Shown one piece after another: positions 1 through 11,037 of a DNA stretch of 42,542 bases. Position numbers and translations under genes: made by a program. The DNA is from Bifidobacteriaceae bacterium (GTDB taxonomy: Bacteria; Actinomycetota; Actinomycetes; Actinomycetales; Bifidobacteriaceae): contig JALCOX010000008.1 in NCBI GenBank assembly GCA_022649925.1, forward strand, positions 1 through 42,542. The letters run 5' to 3'. The notes below the pieces were generated by a model that was not told where the DNA came from, made no database searches, and saw nothing but the letters and a program-made list of their open reading frames with translations. Position 1 is the first letter of the stretch. Every line of letters begins with the position of its first letter.

Positions 1-2
1 TG

Positions 3-260
3 CCCGTGATCGGTGTTCCGGTACAGTCCCACGCCCTCAACGGACTCGATTCGCTGCTCTCCATTGTTCAGATGCCCGGTGGAATTCCCGTGGCGACGAC
101 AGCGATCGGGCGATCAGGTGCCGTCAATGCGGGATTGCTGGCCGTGTCGATTCTTTCGACCGGAGAGGATTCGTTCGCCTCAGGCCTTGCCACGGCATTG
201 GACGAATACAGGAATTCTTTGAAGAAGAAGGTCGAGGAATCAAATGCCCAGCTTGTCTGA
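3..260 (+). CDS. purE: N5-carboxyaminoimidazole ribonucleotide mutase (PurE), C-terminal part, truncated by window start
   Basis: Reads [43 protein letters not shown], the conserved PurE C-terminal region; overlaps the start of purK. Confidence 0.93.
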   Translation, partial: PVIGVPVQSHALNGLDSLLSIVQMPGGIPVATTAIGRSGAVNAGLLAVSILSTGEDSFASGLATALDEYRNSLKKKVEESNAQLV

Positions 261-1404
261 AAGTACGCATGGTGCGGTGTCGCAGTTGATGCCGGGCTCA
301 GTGATTGGAATCGTGGGCGGCGGACAGTTGGGACGTATGATGGCGCTCTCGGCCAAATACATGGGTTTCCGCATTGGTGTTCTGGATCCCACGCCAGATT
401 GCCCGACCGCTCAGGTTGCCGATTTTCAGGTGACTGCAGACTACGATGACCGCGAGGCGATTGCCGAGCTCGCACGCCGCTCCGACGTGCTGACGTACGA
501 GTTCGAGAACGTGGACGCCGATGCGCTGGATGCCATCTCGGATGTCGTTGCTATTCCGCAGGGGACTGATCTGTTGCGCGTGACGCAAGACCGCATTCAC
601 GAGAAGACGTTTATCAATGAGCATGGGATCGACACCGCTCCGTGGCGTGCGATTTCCTCATATGAAGATCTCGTCGCTGCGTTGGAGCCTGGCGAGATCG
701 GATACCCGTCCGTACTAAAGACGGATACTGGTGGTTACGACGGGCATGGGCAAGTGGTGTTGCATTCGGCCGCGGATCTTGACGCCATTGATGCCGCTGA
801 TTTTCCGCCCTCGATTCTTGAGGGCTTCGTTGATTTCGCGTTCGAGGCGTCGATTCTCGTGTCAGGAGACGGTGCGAACTACGTGACATTTCCAATTGTT
901 CAGAATATTCATAAGAACAATATTCTGCATGTGACGCTTGCGCCGGCCCTGATTTCCACTGAGACTGCTCGCGTGGCGACGGATTTGGCGCTGCGCCTGG
1001 CCGATGGGTTCAAGCTTGCAGGGACTTTAGCCATTGAGTTGTTCGTTCTGCGCGATGGCTCTGTCTTGGTGAATGAGCTTGCGCCGCGTCCCCATAACTC
1101 AGGGCATTACACCATTGAGGCGTGCAGCATCGATCAATTTGATGCGCACATTCGTGGCATTGCGGGTTGGCCGTTGCCTGCGCCCGTGTTGCTGAGCCCC
1201 GCCGTGATGGTGAACGTGCTGGGGCAACACGTGAAAGGCACGCGCGCCGCTATTGCTGCGCATCCCTCGTGGAATTTCCACGATTATGGAAAGGCCGAGG
1301 CCAAGCACAATCGCAAGATGGGGCATATTACGATTCTCGGACCAGACCCGGTCGCCCTCGCTCGCGAAGTAGATTCAACCGGAATCTGGGACGACCTCAA
1401 GTAA
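244..1404 (+). CDS. purK: 5-(carboxyamino)imidazole ribonucleotide synthase
   Basis: ATP-grasp protein with N-terminal [21 protein letters not shown] and [17 protein letters not shown] motifs; follows purE with a 17-nt overlap. Confidence 0.95.
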   Translation: MPSLSESTHGAVSQLMPGSVIGIVGGGQLGRMMALSAKYMGFRIGVLDPTPDCPTAQVADFQVTADYDDREAIAELARRSDVLTYEFENVDADALDAISDVVAIPQGTDLLRVTQDRIHEKTFINEHGIDTAPWRAISSYEDLVAALEPGEIGYPSVLKTDTGGYDGHGQVVLHSAADLDAIDAADFPPSILEGFVDFAFEASILVSGDGANYVTFPIVQNIHKNNILHVTLAPALISTETARVATDLALRLADGFKLAGTLAIELFVLRDGSVLVNELAPRPHNSGHYTIEACSIDQFDAHIRGIAGWPLPAPVLLSPAVMVNVLGQHVKGTRAAIAAHPSWNFHDYGKAEAKHNRKMGHITILGPDPVALAREVDSTGIWDDLK

Positions 1405-1450
1405 TTATTTTCTTTTCCATCTCTCTCTTCCTTCCCGCGCTCGCTCCTTC

Positions 1451-1621
1451 GTTTGTGCGGACATCTGGAGGTTTGTGCGGACAGCATTTCTCAACGCGCC
1501 CCTCAAATGGATCATTTCGGAGTCATATCACGAAGATTCTCACTGAAATGAAGGATTGTGGGTGGAATTCTCCGCACAAATCTCTAGTTCTCCGCACAAA
1601 CCCCTAGATGTCCGCACAAAC
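1451..1621. repeat. Inverted array of 20-nt-period units (element A): two direct units on the left, three inverted units on the right
   Basis: Left arm 1451-1481 GTTTGTGCGGACATCTGGAGGTTTGTGCGGA; right arm 1591-1621 is its reverse complement with 2 mismatches; a further TCCGCACAAA lies at 1571. TCCGCACAAA copies start at 1571, 1591 and 1611, and TTTGTGCGG copies at 1452 and 1472, exactly 20 nt apart. Confidence 0.85.
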
Positions 1622-1692
1622 GGGACAGGGACAGGGAAGGGGGAAGAGGAAAAGAAGAGGATAAGGAAGAGAAGGAGAAGAGAGAAGAAAAA

Positions 1693-2958
1693 TTAGTTGA
1701 GGGCCTTTGCTCCGATGTCGTGACGGTAGAACAACCCTTCTGTGGGCAGCTCATCGAGGAGGCCGTATACGGAGTCTTGTGCCTCCTGGAGTGTGGGACG
1801 GGTTGCCTCCACAAGCAGAACGCGGCCAGATGAAGAAACCATGCCGACGTGTGAGTTTGCGACTCCCGCATAATAGGTATGAAGGCCCTCACCGTCGGGA
1901 ATGTCGGGGATAATCGCTCCCTTGATCACGTGATCGGGGTAGCCTTCCGAGGCGAGCACTACGCCGAGCGTGGCCCCCTCGTGATTCCACGTGAACTCGG
2001 GTTCAGACCCATTGAGAATTGCAGTGATTCCAGCGGCAAAGTCTGAGGTCAATCGTGGCAGCACCACCTGCGTCTCGGGGTCACCGAAGCGCGCGTTGAA
2101 TTCGATGGTCTTCGGGCCATCTTCGGTGGCGATCAAGCCCGCGTACAGCACACCGGTAAACGGTGTTCCTTCCTCTGCCATTGCCACTGCAGTCGGCTTC
2201 ACGATGGTTTCGAGCGCTTCCTGCACAACCGAAGAAGGAATCTGGGGAACAGGGGAGTACGCGCCCATACCGCCAGTGTTGGGACCAAGGTCACCGTCGA
2301 AGGCGCGCTTGTGATCCTGGGCGATGGGCATCGGCCACACATCGCGGCCGCGCACAAAGCTCATGAGTGAGAATTCTTGCCCCTCAAGAAACTCCTCGAT
2401 GACCACTCGCGCGCCCGCCTGACCAAATCGATTCTCGATGAAAATATCATCGAGCGCCTTCATTGCCTCCTCGAGCGTGAGGGCAACGGTGACGCCCTTT
2501 CCGGCAGCGAGCCCATCCGCTTTGATGACGATGGGAACACCCTGGTTGCGCACATATGCCTGTGCGGCCTCTTCCTGGTCAAAGGTCTGATACGCGGCAG
2601 TCGGAATATCATGCCGCACCATGAGTCGCTTGGCGAAATCCTTGGATCCTTCGATTTGGGCGGCAGCCTTCGAAGGACCGAACGCGGGAATACCCGCTGC
2701 CTCGAAGTCGTCCACGATGCCCTCGATGAGCGGAACTTCAGGACCTACGAAAACCCAATCCACGTTGTTGGATTGTGCGAACGAAATCAGTGCGGCGTGG
2801 TTTGACTGCGCCAAATCGACGATGTGAATGCCGTCTCTACTCATGCCGGGATTACCGGGGGCACAATAGACTTCCTCGACGTTCGGAGAGCGCTTGAGTG
2901 AATATGAAACAGCGTGTTCGCGACCGCCCGAACCGATCACAAGAATCTTCAGACCCAT
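1693..2958 (-). CDS. purD: Phosphoribosylamine-glycine ligase
   Basis: MGLKILVIGSGGREHAVSYSLKRSPNVEEVYCAPGNPG, KADGLAAGKGV, ARFGDPETQ motifs; start moved to ATG 2958 (GGAAGG upstream) from the ORF-track start 3039. Confidence 0.95.
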   Translation of the reverse strand: MGLKILVIGSGGREHAVSYSLKRSPNVEEVYCAPGNPGMSRDGIHIVDLAQSNHAALISFAQSNNVDWVFVGPEVPLIEGIVDDFEAAGIPAFGPSKAAAQIEGSKDFAKRLMVRHDIPTAAYQTFDQEEAAQAYVRNQGVPIVIKADGLAAGKGVTVALTLEEAMKALDDIFIENRFGQAGARVVIEEFLEGQEFSLMSFVRGRDVWPMPIAQDHKRAFDGDLGPNTGGMGAYSPVPQIPSSVVQEALETIVKPTAVAMAEEGTPFTGVLYAGLIATEDGPKTIEFNARFGDPETQVVLPRLTSDFAAGITAILNGSEPEFTWNHEGATLGVVLASEGYPDHVIKGAIIPDIPDGEGLHTYYAGVANSHVGMVSSSGRVLLVEATRPTLQEAQDSVYGLLDELPTEGLFYRHDIGAKALN

Positions 2959-2978
2959 GATTGAATTCCTTCCAGACT

Positions 2979-4019
2979 TCAGACTAGTTGCACGCCAGCG
3001 GCCTCGTCGCGAGCGGTGACAACCTCGCCGATCACCCATGCCTTCTGCTCAGCGTCGGCCAAAAGCGCCATCGCGCGATCTGCATCCGCTGCCCCCACCG
3101 CAAGAACCATGCCCACTCCCATGTTAAACACGTTGTACATTTCTTCGTGCTTAACCGAGCCACACCGCTCGATGAGTCCGAAAATAGCCGGTTCCTCCCA
3201 CGAACCGAGCCGCACCGAGGCCGTCAGACCTGAGGGCATCATGCGCGGAACGTTTTCGATAAACCCGCCGCCGGTAATATGCGAAACGCCGTGGATGAGT
3301 CCGGCAGCAATGAGCGGCTTGAGAGCAGAAACATAGATGGCAGTAGGAGTCAGCAGCACCTCTCCCACGGAGGCACCGCCCAGAACGTCCGGCGCGGAGT
3401 CAACGCTCAGCCCGCCGTCCTCGAACAGAGCCTTCCGCACCAGCGAGAATCCGTTGGAATGCACGCCTGTGGACGCCAGCCCGATCAAAACGTCACCGTC
3501 GCCAATTGAAGAACCGTCGATAATCCGGCTCTTTTCCACGACTCCCACGGTGAATCCCGCGAGATCGTACTCATCTGCGTCGTACATGCCCGGCATCTCG
3601 GCCGTCTCGCCTCCGATGAGCCCAGCGCCGGCGGCCACGCAACCGTCCGCCACGCCTGCGACGACCTGCTCGAGCAGCGCCGGATCGTTCTTGCCGCACG
3701 CGATGTAGTCAAGGAAGAATAACGGTTCCGCGCCCTGTGCCACGATGTCGTTGACGCACATGGCCACGCAGTCGATGCCGATGGTGTCGTGCTTGCCGGC
3801 GGCCTTCGCTACCAGTAGCTTGGTGCCCACGCCGTCGGTTCCCGAAATCAGCACGGGCTCCTTGTATCCCAACGACGCCAGGTCAAAGAGGCCACCAAAC
3901 CCGCCAATGCCTCCCATGATGCCAGGGCGCGACGTGCGTGCAACGTGCGAACCGATGCGTTTGACCACTTCATAGCCGGCTTCGATGTTGACGCCTGCGG
4001 AATCGTATGCAGAGGGCAT
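2979..4019 (-). CDS. purM: Phosphoribosylformylglycinamidine cyclo-ligase
   Basis: [42 protein letters not shown] motifs. Confidence 0.96.
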   Translation of the reverse strand: MPSAYDSAGVNIEAGYEVVKRIGSHVARTSRPGIMGGIGGFGGLFDLASLGYKEPVLISGTDGVGTKLLVAKAAGKHDTIGIDCVAMCVNDIVAQGAEPLFFLDYIACGKNDPALLEQVVAGVADGCVAAGAGLIGGETAEMPGMYDADEYDLAGFTVGVVEKSRIIDGSSIGDGDVLIGLASTGVHSNGFSLVRKALFEDGGLSVDSAPDVLGGASVGEVLLTPTAIYVSALKPLIAAGLIHGVSHITGGGFIENVPRMMPSGLTASVRLGSWEEPAIFGLIERCGSVKHEEMYNVFNMGVGMVLAVGAADADRAMALLADAEQKAWVIGEVVTARDEAAGVQLV

Positions 4020-5545
4020 TAGGCCACCTTTTCCTGAGTGTGTTCCGTGTCGTAATACGTGAACTCGTTGCCGTTGTAGGCGCTGGAATTGCTGGCGTAA
4101 TGGGCCACGCGCTCGCGCTCGGCGGGGGAGAGTGAATCGAGGAACTGCTGTTCATAGTCGCCCAGACTGGTGGGGTAGTCGCCGTTGAAGTAGGCCACGC
4201 ACAGGCCCCCGTAAGGGGCGTCGGCGTGCAGGCCGACGGATTCGACGAGGCCGTCCACGGAGAGGAAGGCCAGAGAATCGGCGCCGAGGTAATCGCAGAT
4301 TTCGTCAGTCGTCTTGTGTGCGGCGATGAGCTCCGATGTGCGCTGGATGTCGATGCCGTAGTAGCAGGGGAAACGCAGTGGCGGCGAGGCGATGCGGACG
4401 TGGACCTCAGCGGCTCCGGCTTCGCGCAGCAACGTGACGATGCGCCGCGACGTGGTGCCACGCACGATGGAGTCGTCGACGATGACCACGCGCTTGCCCT
4501 CCACGACGCCGCGCACGGCGGAGAGCTTCATGCGCACGCCTTGCTCGCGCAGCTCCTGGGTAGGCTGGATGAAAGTGCGGGCGACGTACTGGTTTTTTAT
4601 CAGACCCATCTCGTTGGGCAACCCGCTCGCCTCCGCATACCCCGAGGCTGCGGAGAGGGAGGAGTTGGGCACGCCGATCACCATGTCGGCCTCGGCGGGT
4701 GACTCAGCGGCGAGCCGCTTTCCCATGCGCTTCCTGGCGGAATGGACGTTAACTCCGTAAATGCTGGAATCGGGGCGGGCGAAATAGATGAACTCCATGG
4801 AGCAGATGGCCTGTTGCACGTCGGCGGTGTAGCGCTCGATGTGGTAGCCCTCGTCGTTGACGATGACGATTTCACCGGGCTTGATGTCGCGCACGAACTC
4901 GGCGCCGACGGTTTCGAGCGCGCAGGTCTCGGAGGCCAAAACGTACGCGCCGTTGGTCATGCGGCCAATTGACAAAGGCCGGAAACCGTTGGGGTCGAGG
5001 GCCCCGATCATCGCGTCGGGGGTCATCAGCAGGTAGGCGAAGCCGCCGTGCACCTGGTTGAGAGCGTCCTTGAGACGGTCGACAAAAGTGCTCGCCGCCG
5101 AGCGCCTGATGAGGTGCATGAGCACCTCGGTGTCGGAGTTGGAGTGGAAAATTGCTCCCTGATTTTCGAGGCGCTCCTTGATGCTGGGGCAGTTGGTGAG
5201 GTTGCCGTTGTGGGCGAGCGCGCACTGGCCGTCGTGGAAGTTGAAGAGGAAGGGCTGGATGTTGTCGATCGAACCGGATCCTGTAGTAGCGTAGCGCACG
5301 TGGCCGATGGCCTTGGTGCCCACGAGCTGGGTGAGGGTTTCCTCGCGCTTGAACACCTGGGTGAGGAGTCCGAGACCGCGGTATCCGTCGAGTACACCGT
5401 CGTTGTTGACGACGATTCCCGCGCCTTCCTGGCCGCGGTGTTGCAGGGCGTGGAGGCCAAAGTAGGTGAGTCTGGCAGCATCGGGGTGACCCCAAACGCC
5501 GAAGACCCCGCACTCCTCGTGCAAACCTTCTAGTTCAGCAGGCAT
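4019..5545 (-). CDS. purF: Amidophosphoribosyltransferase
   Basis: [37 protein letters not shown]-terminal region and PRPP motif [18 protein letters not shown]. Confidence 0.96.
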   Translation of the reverse strand: MPAELEGLHEECGVFGVWGHPDAARLTYFGLHALQHRGQEGAGIVVNNDGVLDGYRGLGLLTQVFKREETLTQLVGTKAIGHVRYATTGSGSIDNIQPFLFNFHDGQCALAHNGNLTNCPSIKERLENQGAIFHSNSDTEVLMHLIRRSAASTFVDRLKDALNQVHGGFAYLLMTPDAMIGALDPNGFRPLSIGRMTNGAYVLASETCALETVGAEFVRDIKPGEIVIVNDEGYHIERYTADVQQAICSMEFIYFARPDSSIYGVNVHSARKRMGKRLAAESPAEADMVIGVPNSSLSAASGYAEASGLPNEMGLIKNQYVARTFIQPTQELREQGVRMKLSAVRGVVEGKRVVIVDDSIVRGTTSRRIVTLLREAGAAEVHVRIASPPLRFPCYYGIDIQRTSELIAAHKTTDEICDYLGADSLAFLSVDGLVESVGLHADAPYGGLCVAYFNGDYPTSLGDYEQQFLDSLSPAERERVAHYASNSSAYNGNEFTYYDTEHTQEKVA

Positions 5546-7854
5546 GCCAGTGACTCCTTCCAGACCTTCTTTGCGCTCATGGTGGCAACGCGAATGCCGT
5601 CGCCGTTCGTCAGGATGTTCAGCATTCCGTCGTCGCTCACGTGGCCGAGAAGCGTGGCGGCAGCCTCGGGACTGGTGGCGGCGACGCTCGCTTCAAATTG
5701 TTCGACCTTGCCTGCCGGGACCGAGACTACAAAGGATCCCACCGTCTCCGCGAAAAGCAGTGGGTCGTCGAGGTCGAGGGTGACGTCGACGCCGAGAACT
5801 TCCGCCTGTGGATTTTCGCGGCCGTCACCGGAGGCGGAGTCGAAACCGAACGCGGACTCGGCGAGCGCTACGGCCACGCCGCCCTCACTCACGTCGTGTG
5901 CGGAGGCGACGAATCCCGCTCGGATCGCCGTCAGCAGCGCTCGCTGAGTCGCTGCAATGGCGTCGAGATCTACGTCCGCGAGAACTCCACCGATGGAACC
6001 GGTCGTGAGCTTCTGCACCTCGGAGCCCGCGAAATCAGGACGGATTCCCTGTGGTCCGGTGAGGAGGTAGATGGCGTCGCCGGGATTTTTGAAGGCCTGG
6101 GTGGTGATGTGGTCGGTGTGTTCGAGGAGCCCCACCATTCCGATCATGGGTGTGGGGTACACGGCCTCGTGGCTGGTCTCGTTGTAGAGGCTCACGTTGC
6201 CGGAGATCACGGGGGTCTCGAAAGTGCGGCAGGCGGCCGAGATGCCGGCTGCGGAACGCTTGAGATCGTACATGACCTCGGGGTTTTCGGGGGAGCCGTA
6301 GTTGAGGCAGTCGGTGATGGCCAGAGGGGTGGCGCCCGATGCCACGATGTTGCTGGCGGCCTCGGCGACGGCGATCTTGCCGCCGATCTCGGGGTCGAGG
6401 TAGATGTAGCGGCCGTTGCAGTCCGTGGTCATGGCCAGAGCGGTGTCCGTGTCGCGCACGCGGATGACGGCGGCGTCGGAACCCGGGCGAATGACCGTGT
6501 TGGTGAGGACCTGTGAATCGTAGGTGTGCCAGATGTGTTCCTTGGACGCCACTGTGGGGCTTGCCAGCAGGTCGAGGAAGGTTTCGGAGGGATTCGTGAT
6601 CTTCAGTGAGGCGGCACTTGCGTCCACTGCGCGCAGGCCTTTCAGACGCGCTGGCTCGGAATCGGGAAGGTGGTACTCCGGTGCGTCGTCAGTTAGGGCC
6701 CGCACGGGGATGTCGGCCACCACCGCGCCCTTGTGCTCGAGCGTGTACTGACCGTCGTCGGTGACGCGGCCGATGGTGACGGCGTCGAGGCCGTAGGCGG
6801 TGAAGATCTTCTTGATCTCATCTTCGTGACCTGCGCGCACGCACAGCAGCATGCGCTCCTGAGATTCGGAGAGCATCATTTCGTAGGGCGTCATGTTGGT
6901 CTCGCGCTGGGGGACGTCGTCGAGCTTGAGGTACAGGCCCGTGCCGGCCTTTGAAGCCATCTCAGCTGAGGAGCTGACCAGGCCTGCGGCACCCATGTCT
7001 TGAATTCCCACGAGGATGTCGTTGTGGTTGTGAATCACGTCGAGGCAGGCTTCAACGAGCTGTTTCTCCATGAAGGGGTCGCCCACCTGTACTGCCGAGC
7101 GCTGTGTCTCGTTGCCTTCTCCGAACTCCTCCGACGCGAAGGTGGCGCCGTGGATTCCGTCGCGTCCGGTGGTGGCACCCACGTACATGATGGAGTTGCC
7201 GGCACCGGCGGCACGACCTTTTTGAATGTCCTTGACGTCGATGAGGCCTACGCACATCACATTGACGAGGGGGTTGCCCTCGTAGCAACTGTCAAATTCA
7301 GTCTCGCCGCCCACGGTGGGCACGCCGATGCAGTTGCCGTAGCTGGAGATGCCCGCCACCACTTGGTCGACGAGGAACTTGTTGCGGTCCACATCCTTGG
7401 CGTGGGCGGCGGTGAGCTCACCGAACCGGAGCGAATCGAGCACAGCCACAGGGCGGGCCCCCATCGAGAAGATGTCGCGCAGGATGCCGCCCACTCCCGT
7501 TGCGGCACCCTCAAAGGGTTCAACCGCAGAGGGGTGATTGTGGCTCTCGGCCTTGAAGACGACGGCCTTGCCGTTGCCGATGTCGACGATTCCAGCACCC
7601 TCTCCAGGGCCTTGGAGAACACGCGGCCCTGTGGTGGGGAAGCTCTTGAGAATGGGGGTGGAGGACTTGTAGCAGCAGTGTTCTGACCACATCACCGCGA
7701 AGAGCCCGGCCTCTGTGTAGTTGGGGAGTCGGCCCAGCATGCCCACGGCGCGCTCATACTCGGCGTCGGTCATGCTCCAGCCGAGATAAATCTTGGTGTC
7801 GCGGACTTCTTCGGCGGTAGGTTCTGCGGTGGTTTTTACGGCTGTCTCGCTCAC
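5530..7854 (-). CDS. purL: Phosphoribosylformylglycinamidine synthase, small PurL type
   Basis: [53 protein letters not shown] motifs; likely GTG start at 7854 (VSETAVK) rather than the TTG at 7881. Confidence 0.95.
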   Translation of the reverse strand: MSETAVKTTAEPTAEEVRDTKIYLGWSMTDAEYERAVGMLGRLPNYTEAGLFAVMWSEHCCYKSSTPILKSFPTTGPRVLQGPGEGAGIVDIGNGKAVVFKAESHNHPSAVEPFEGAATGVGGILRDIFSMGARPVAVLDSLRFGELTAAHAKDVDRNKFLVDQVVAGISSYGNCIGVPTVGGETEFDSCYEGNPLVNVMCVGLIDVKDIQKGRAAGAGNSIMYVGATTGRDGIHGATFASEEFGEGNETQRSAVQVGDPFMEKQLVEACLDVIHNHNDILVGIQDMGAAGLVSSSAEMASKAGTGLYLKLDDVPQRETNMTPYEMMLSESQERMLLCVRAGHEDEIKKIFTAYGLDAVTIGRVTDDGQYTLEHKGAVVADIPVRALTDDAPEYHLPDSEPARLKGLRAVDASAASLKITNPSETFLDLLASPTVASKEHIWHTYDSQVLTNTVIRPGSDAAVIRVRDTDTALAMTTDCNGRYIYLDPEIGGKIAVAEAASNIVASGATPLAITDCLNYGSPENPEVMYDLKRSAAGISAACRTFETPVISGNVSLYNETSHEAVYPTPMIGMVGLLEHTDHITTQAFKNPGDAIYLLTGPQGIRPDFAGSEVQKLTTGSIGGVLADVDLDAIAATQRALLTAIRAGFVASAHDVSEGGVAVALAESAFGFDSASGDGRENPQAEVLGVDVTLDLDDPLLFAETVGSFVVSVPAGKVEQFEASVAATSPEAAATLLGHVSDDGMLNILTNGDGIRVATMSAKKVWKESLACLLN

Positions 7855-7896
7855 TTCTTCTGCCTTTCGTAACCGATTCAAGTGTGTGCGGGCTCG

Positions 7897-8574
7897 CTAT
7901 GCGGCGAGCGAGTCGATGAGTGATGCAAAGAACGGCAGGCCATCGTCGCTTCCCAGGAGCGTCTCTACGGCGCGCTCGGGGTGAGGCATCATGCCCAGCA
8001 CGTTGCCGGCCTTGTTGGTCACCCCCGCGATGTCATCTACCGAGCCGTTGGGGTTGTGACCCTTTGCGTAACGGAAGGCGATCTGGTTGTTGGCCTTGAG
8101 CTGTTCCAACTCTTCGGCGGTGACGGTGTAGCGTCCCTCGGCATGGGCCACGGGGAGGCGGAGCAACTGATCGGGGTCGTACTTGCTCGTGAAGCGCGTG
8201 GCATTGTTGGCGACCTCGATTTGAGCCGTTTCGCAGACAAAGCGCAGGGAGGTGTTCCTCAGCAGGGCGCCGGGCAGCAGCCCCGCCTCGCAGAGGATCT
8301 GGAAGCCGTTGCAAGTTCCGAAGACCGGCTTGCCCTCGTCCGCAAAGCGGCGCACCTCGTTCATGACAGGGCTGAATCGAGCGATGGCGCCGCAGCGCAA
8401 GTAGTCACCGTAGGAGAATCCTCCGGGGATGAGCACAGCGTCAAAACCGGAGAGGTCCGTGGCGTCGTGGCGCACGAATTCCGCGTTCATTCCGGCTATG
8501 TTCTTGATGCCCCAGAGCAGGTCCTTGTCACAGTTGGAACCGGGGAACACGATGACGGCGAAGCGCGGGCTCAT
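7897..8574 (-). CDS. purQ: Phosphoribosylformylglycinamidine synthase, glutamine amidotransferase subunit
   Basis: [49 protein letters not shown]. Confidence 0.96.
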   Translation of the reverse strand: MSPRFAVIVFPGSNCDKDLLWGIKNIAGMNAEFVRHDATDLSGFDAVLIPGGFSYGDYLRCGAIARFSPVMNEVRRFADEGKPVFGTCNGFQILCEAGLLPGALLRNTSLRFVCETAQIEVANNATRFTSKYDPDQLLRLPVAHAEGRYTVTAEELEQLKANNQIAFRYAKGHNPNGSVDDIAGVTNKAGNVLGMMPHPERAVETLLGSDDGLPFFASLIDSLAA

Positions 8575-8840
8575 GCCTGAGCCTCAGCGATCTCGTAGCG
8601 ATAGGTCTCCATGTTGGGGTTCGCCAGCAACTTGTCGCAGATGGCGTCGATGGTCTCTTCGAGCGTGGTGCCATCACTCGGATGCGCCATGATCTCGAAG
8701 TACTTGCCGATGCGCACCGAATCGATGCCCTCGTAACCCATGCGGGAGATGGCTCCCTTGACGGCCTGACCCTGTGGGTCGAGCACTGATTCCTTATACG
8801 TCACGTACACCGTGACCTTGTAGTTTTTTGAAGATGTCAT
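8571..8840 (-). CDS. purS: Phosphoribosylformylglycinamidine synthase subunit PurS
   Basis: Small protein [37 protein letters not shown]; 4-nt overlap with purQ. Confidence 0.93.
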   Translation of the reverse strand: MTSSKNYKVTVYVTYKESVLDPQGQAVKGAISRMGYEGIDSVRIGKYFEIMAHPSDGTTLEETIDAICDKLLANPNMETYRYEIAEAQA

Positions 8841-8890
8841 TTTGTCCCCTTCATGCTTGCCAAGTTCACGATGTCCGTTTTCCGCATTTG

Positions 8891-9646
8891 TCAGTGGCTG
8901 GCGGCCAAGGCCTCGAGGCGACCCAGAATTTCGTGGTACGCCGGAAGGATGCTTCCTAAGTCCTTTCGGAAGATGTCTTTGTCGAGTCGCTCGATGTTCC
9001 CGTCGGCGACGGCACCGTCAGCACCGGAATCCTTGAGATCCCAGAGGCGGCAGGTATCCGGAGTGATTTCGTCGGCCAGGAGGATTTGACCGTCGGACGT
9101 GGTGCCCATCTCGATCTTGAAATCGACGAGTTTCACATCGATGGACTTAAACAGGGCGGTGAGTTTTGTGTTGATTGTACGGGCGAGAGTTGCAATTTGG
9201 GCGAGTTCTTCGCGGCTGGCCAACCCGAGGGCCACAGCGTCATCGTCATTGATGAACGGATCGTTGAGTGGGTCTGACTTGAAATAATATTCGAGAACTG
9301 GAGCCTTGAGTTCCGTTCCCTCCTCAACCCCTAGCCGCTTGGAGAAGCTGCCGGCCGCCACGTTTCGCTGCACGATTTCGAGGGGGAACATCGTCATCTT
9401 TCGCACCAATTGATCGGTGGGAGAAATCTGTTTGACAAGATGACTGTCGATTCCGACTCGTTTGAGTTCATCGAAGATCAGTGTCGTGATGCGGTTGTTG
9501 AGCTCCGCTTTCCCGGCTATCTGCTCTTTCTTGGCCCCATTACCGGCTGTTGCCTGGTTGAGGTATTCGACCCACAGAACTTCGGGATCTTCCGTTGCGT
9601 ACAGTTTCTTTGCCTTGCCCTGGTAGAGCAGACCCAACTTCTCCAT
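8891..9646 (-). CDS. purC: Phosphoribosylaminoimidazole-succinocarboxamide synthase
   Basis: [45 protein letters not shown]; start placed at the internal ATG (about 9646) rather than TTG 9703. Confidence 0.95.
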   Translation of the reverse strand: MEKLGLLYQGKAKKLYATEDPEVLWVEYLNQATAGNGAKKEQIAGKAELNNRITTLIFDELKRVGIDSHLVKQISPTDQLVRKMTMFPLEIVQRNVAAGSFSKRLGVEEGTELKAPVLEYYFKSDPLNDPFINDDDAVALGLASREELAQIATLARTINTKLTALFKSIDVKLVDFKIEMGTTSDGQILLADEITPDTCRLWDLKDSGADGAVADGNIERLDKDIFRKDLGSILPAYHEILGRLEALAASH

Positions 9647-9737
9647 GTTCGCCTTTCGTTTGCGTTTTTTGAAGAGATAGGGGAATTCCGTAACAGTTAA
9701 CAAGCTAGCAATTCAGCGTTACAAAGAAACGCCCAAT

Positions 9738-10985
9738 TCAGCTGAGCTGTGTTTCGAGGCTGTTAACAATTTCTTGCGTCCGTGCGCGCGCCTCTGCCTG
9801 CGTATTTCCGCTCGCCAGAGCGAGGCCAAGACGACGGTGCCCGCGAATCTCGGGCTTGCCAAAGAGGCGAAGATCTGCGGTGGGAACGCTCAGTGCTGTG
9901 TTAACTCCTGTGATCTCCGGGCGACCGTACCCCGCAACTATGAGGGGACGCGACGCCCACGTCGTCGCTTCTCGACGAAGCCCGAGCGTCTCGGCGGTGA
10001 CGGGAACTCCCAACAGTGCGCGTGCGTGAAGGGCAAATTCACTGAAATTCTGGGAGGCCAGAGTCACCATGCCGGTGTCGTGGGGACGGGGAGAGACCTC
10101 GTTGAAGAGCACGCGCCCGTCGGTGAGGACGAAGAGTTCCACGCCGAAGACGCCCCTGCACTCCTCCTCATTTTGTGCGGCCTGAGCCGCTAATCCCTTC
10201 ACGCACGTCACGGCGATTTCGCGCGCCGTCTGCAGCGTTTCCTCGGGCACCGCTGCCGGCTGCCACGATTCGCGGTAGTCGCCGTCTTCCTGCCGCTGTC
10301 CGATGGGCGCGCAGCATTCGATGCCCGCCGTCGAACTGACAGTCAGCACCGTGAGCTCATAGTCGAGTGGCGCAAAGGCTTCGACGATGACACGGGAGAC
10401 GTCTCCTTCGGTGGCGACCCGTCGCTCGTTCTGCGCGATTTCCCAAGCGTCCGCCACCACGGTTGCGTCGGGATAGTGGATCACTGACTGCCCGTGCCCT
10501 GAGGAGCTCATGACGGGTTTGATCACGCACGGGGTCCCTACCGTGTTTACGGCCGCTTGCATTTCCTGGAGGTTTCCGGCGAAGCGATAGGGGGTGGTGG
10601 GCAATCCGAGCTCCTCGGCGGCCAAGGTTCGCAGGCGCTCGCGGTCCATGCAAATTTCTATCGCCCGCGAGCTCGCGGCGACGGTGATGCCTGCGGCGGC
10701 TGCTTGGGCAAGGACTCCTGTGGCGATTGCTTCGATTTCAGGGACGATGATGTTCGGTTGAACCTCGTCGATGACTTGCGTCAGTCTGTTTCCGTCTGCC
10801 ATGTCGAAGACGCGGGCCTCGTCGGAAACGCTTGCGGCGGGTGCGTTTGCGTACGAGTCGGCTGCGCACACCCAGGCGCCCAGCCGCGAGAATTCTATGG
10901 CGACTTCCTTCCCTAGCTCTCCCGAGCCGAGGAGAAGGACGCGCGTGTTGTCAGGTTTACTTGGATTTCCAAGAAGGGTGACCAT
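9738..10985 (-). CDS. purT: Formate-dependent phosphoribosylglycinamide formyltransferase
   Basis: ATP-grasp protein with VLLLGSGELGKEVAIEFSRLGAWVCAADSYANAPA, KPVMSSSGHGQSVI, NEVSPRPHDTGMVTL; start moved to ATG 10985. Confidence 0.94.
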   Translation of the reverse strand: MVTLLGNPSKPDNTRVLLLGSGELGKEVAIEFSRLGAWVCAADSYANAPAASVSDEARVFDMADGNRLTQVIDEVQPNIIVPEIEAIATGVLAQAAAAGITVAASSRAIEICMDRERLRTLAAEELGLPTTPYRFAGNLQEMQAAVNTVGTPCVIKPVMSSSGHGQSVIHYPDATVVADAWEIAQNERRVATEGDVSRVIVEAFAPLDYELTVLTVSSTAGIECCAPIGQRQEDGDYRESWQPAAVPEETLQTAREIAVTCVKGLAAQAAQNEEECRGVFGVELFVLTDGRVLFNEVSPRPHDTGMVTLASQNFSEFALHARALLGVPVTAETLGLRREATTWASRPLIVAGYGRPEITGVNTALSVPTADLRLFGKPEIRGHRRLGLALASGNTQAEARARTQEIVNSLETQLS

Positions 10986-11037
10986 GACTTCATTCTGACA
11001 TCGCTGCGGGTCGAGAATGTTTCCTTCTGTGTTTACG

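Noticed and set aside
1451-1621. Possible CRISPR array
   Set aside because: Units are 20-nt period with arms in opposite orientations and no unique equal-length spacers; not a CRISPR layout
5641-6516. 291-aa ORF antisense to purL
   Set aside because: Gly/Val/Asp-rich shadow ORF opposite conserved PurL sequence
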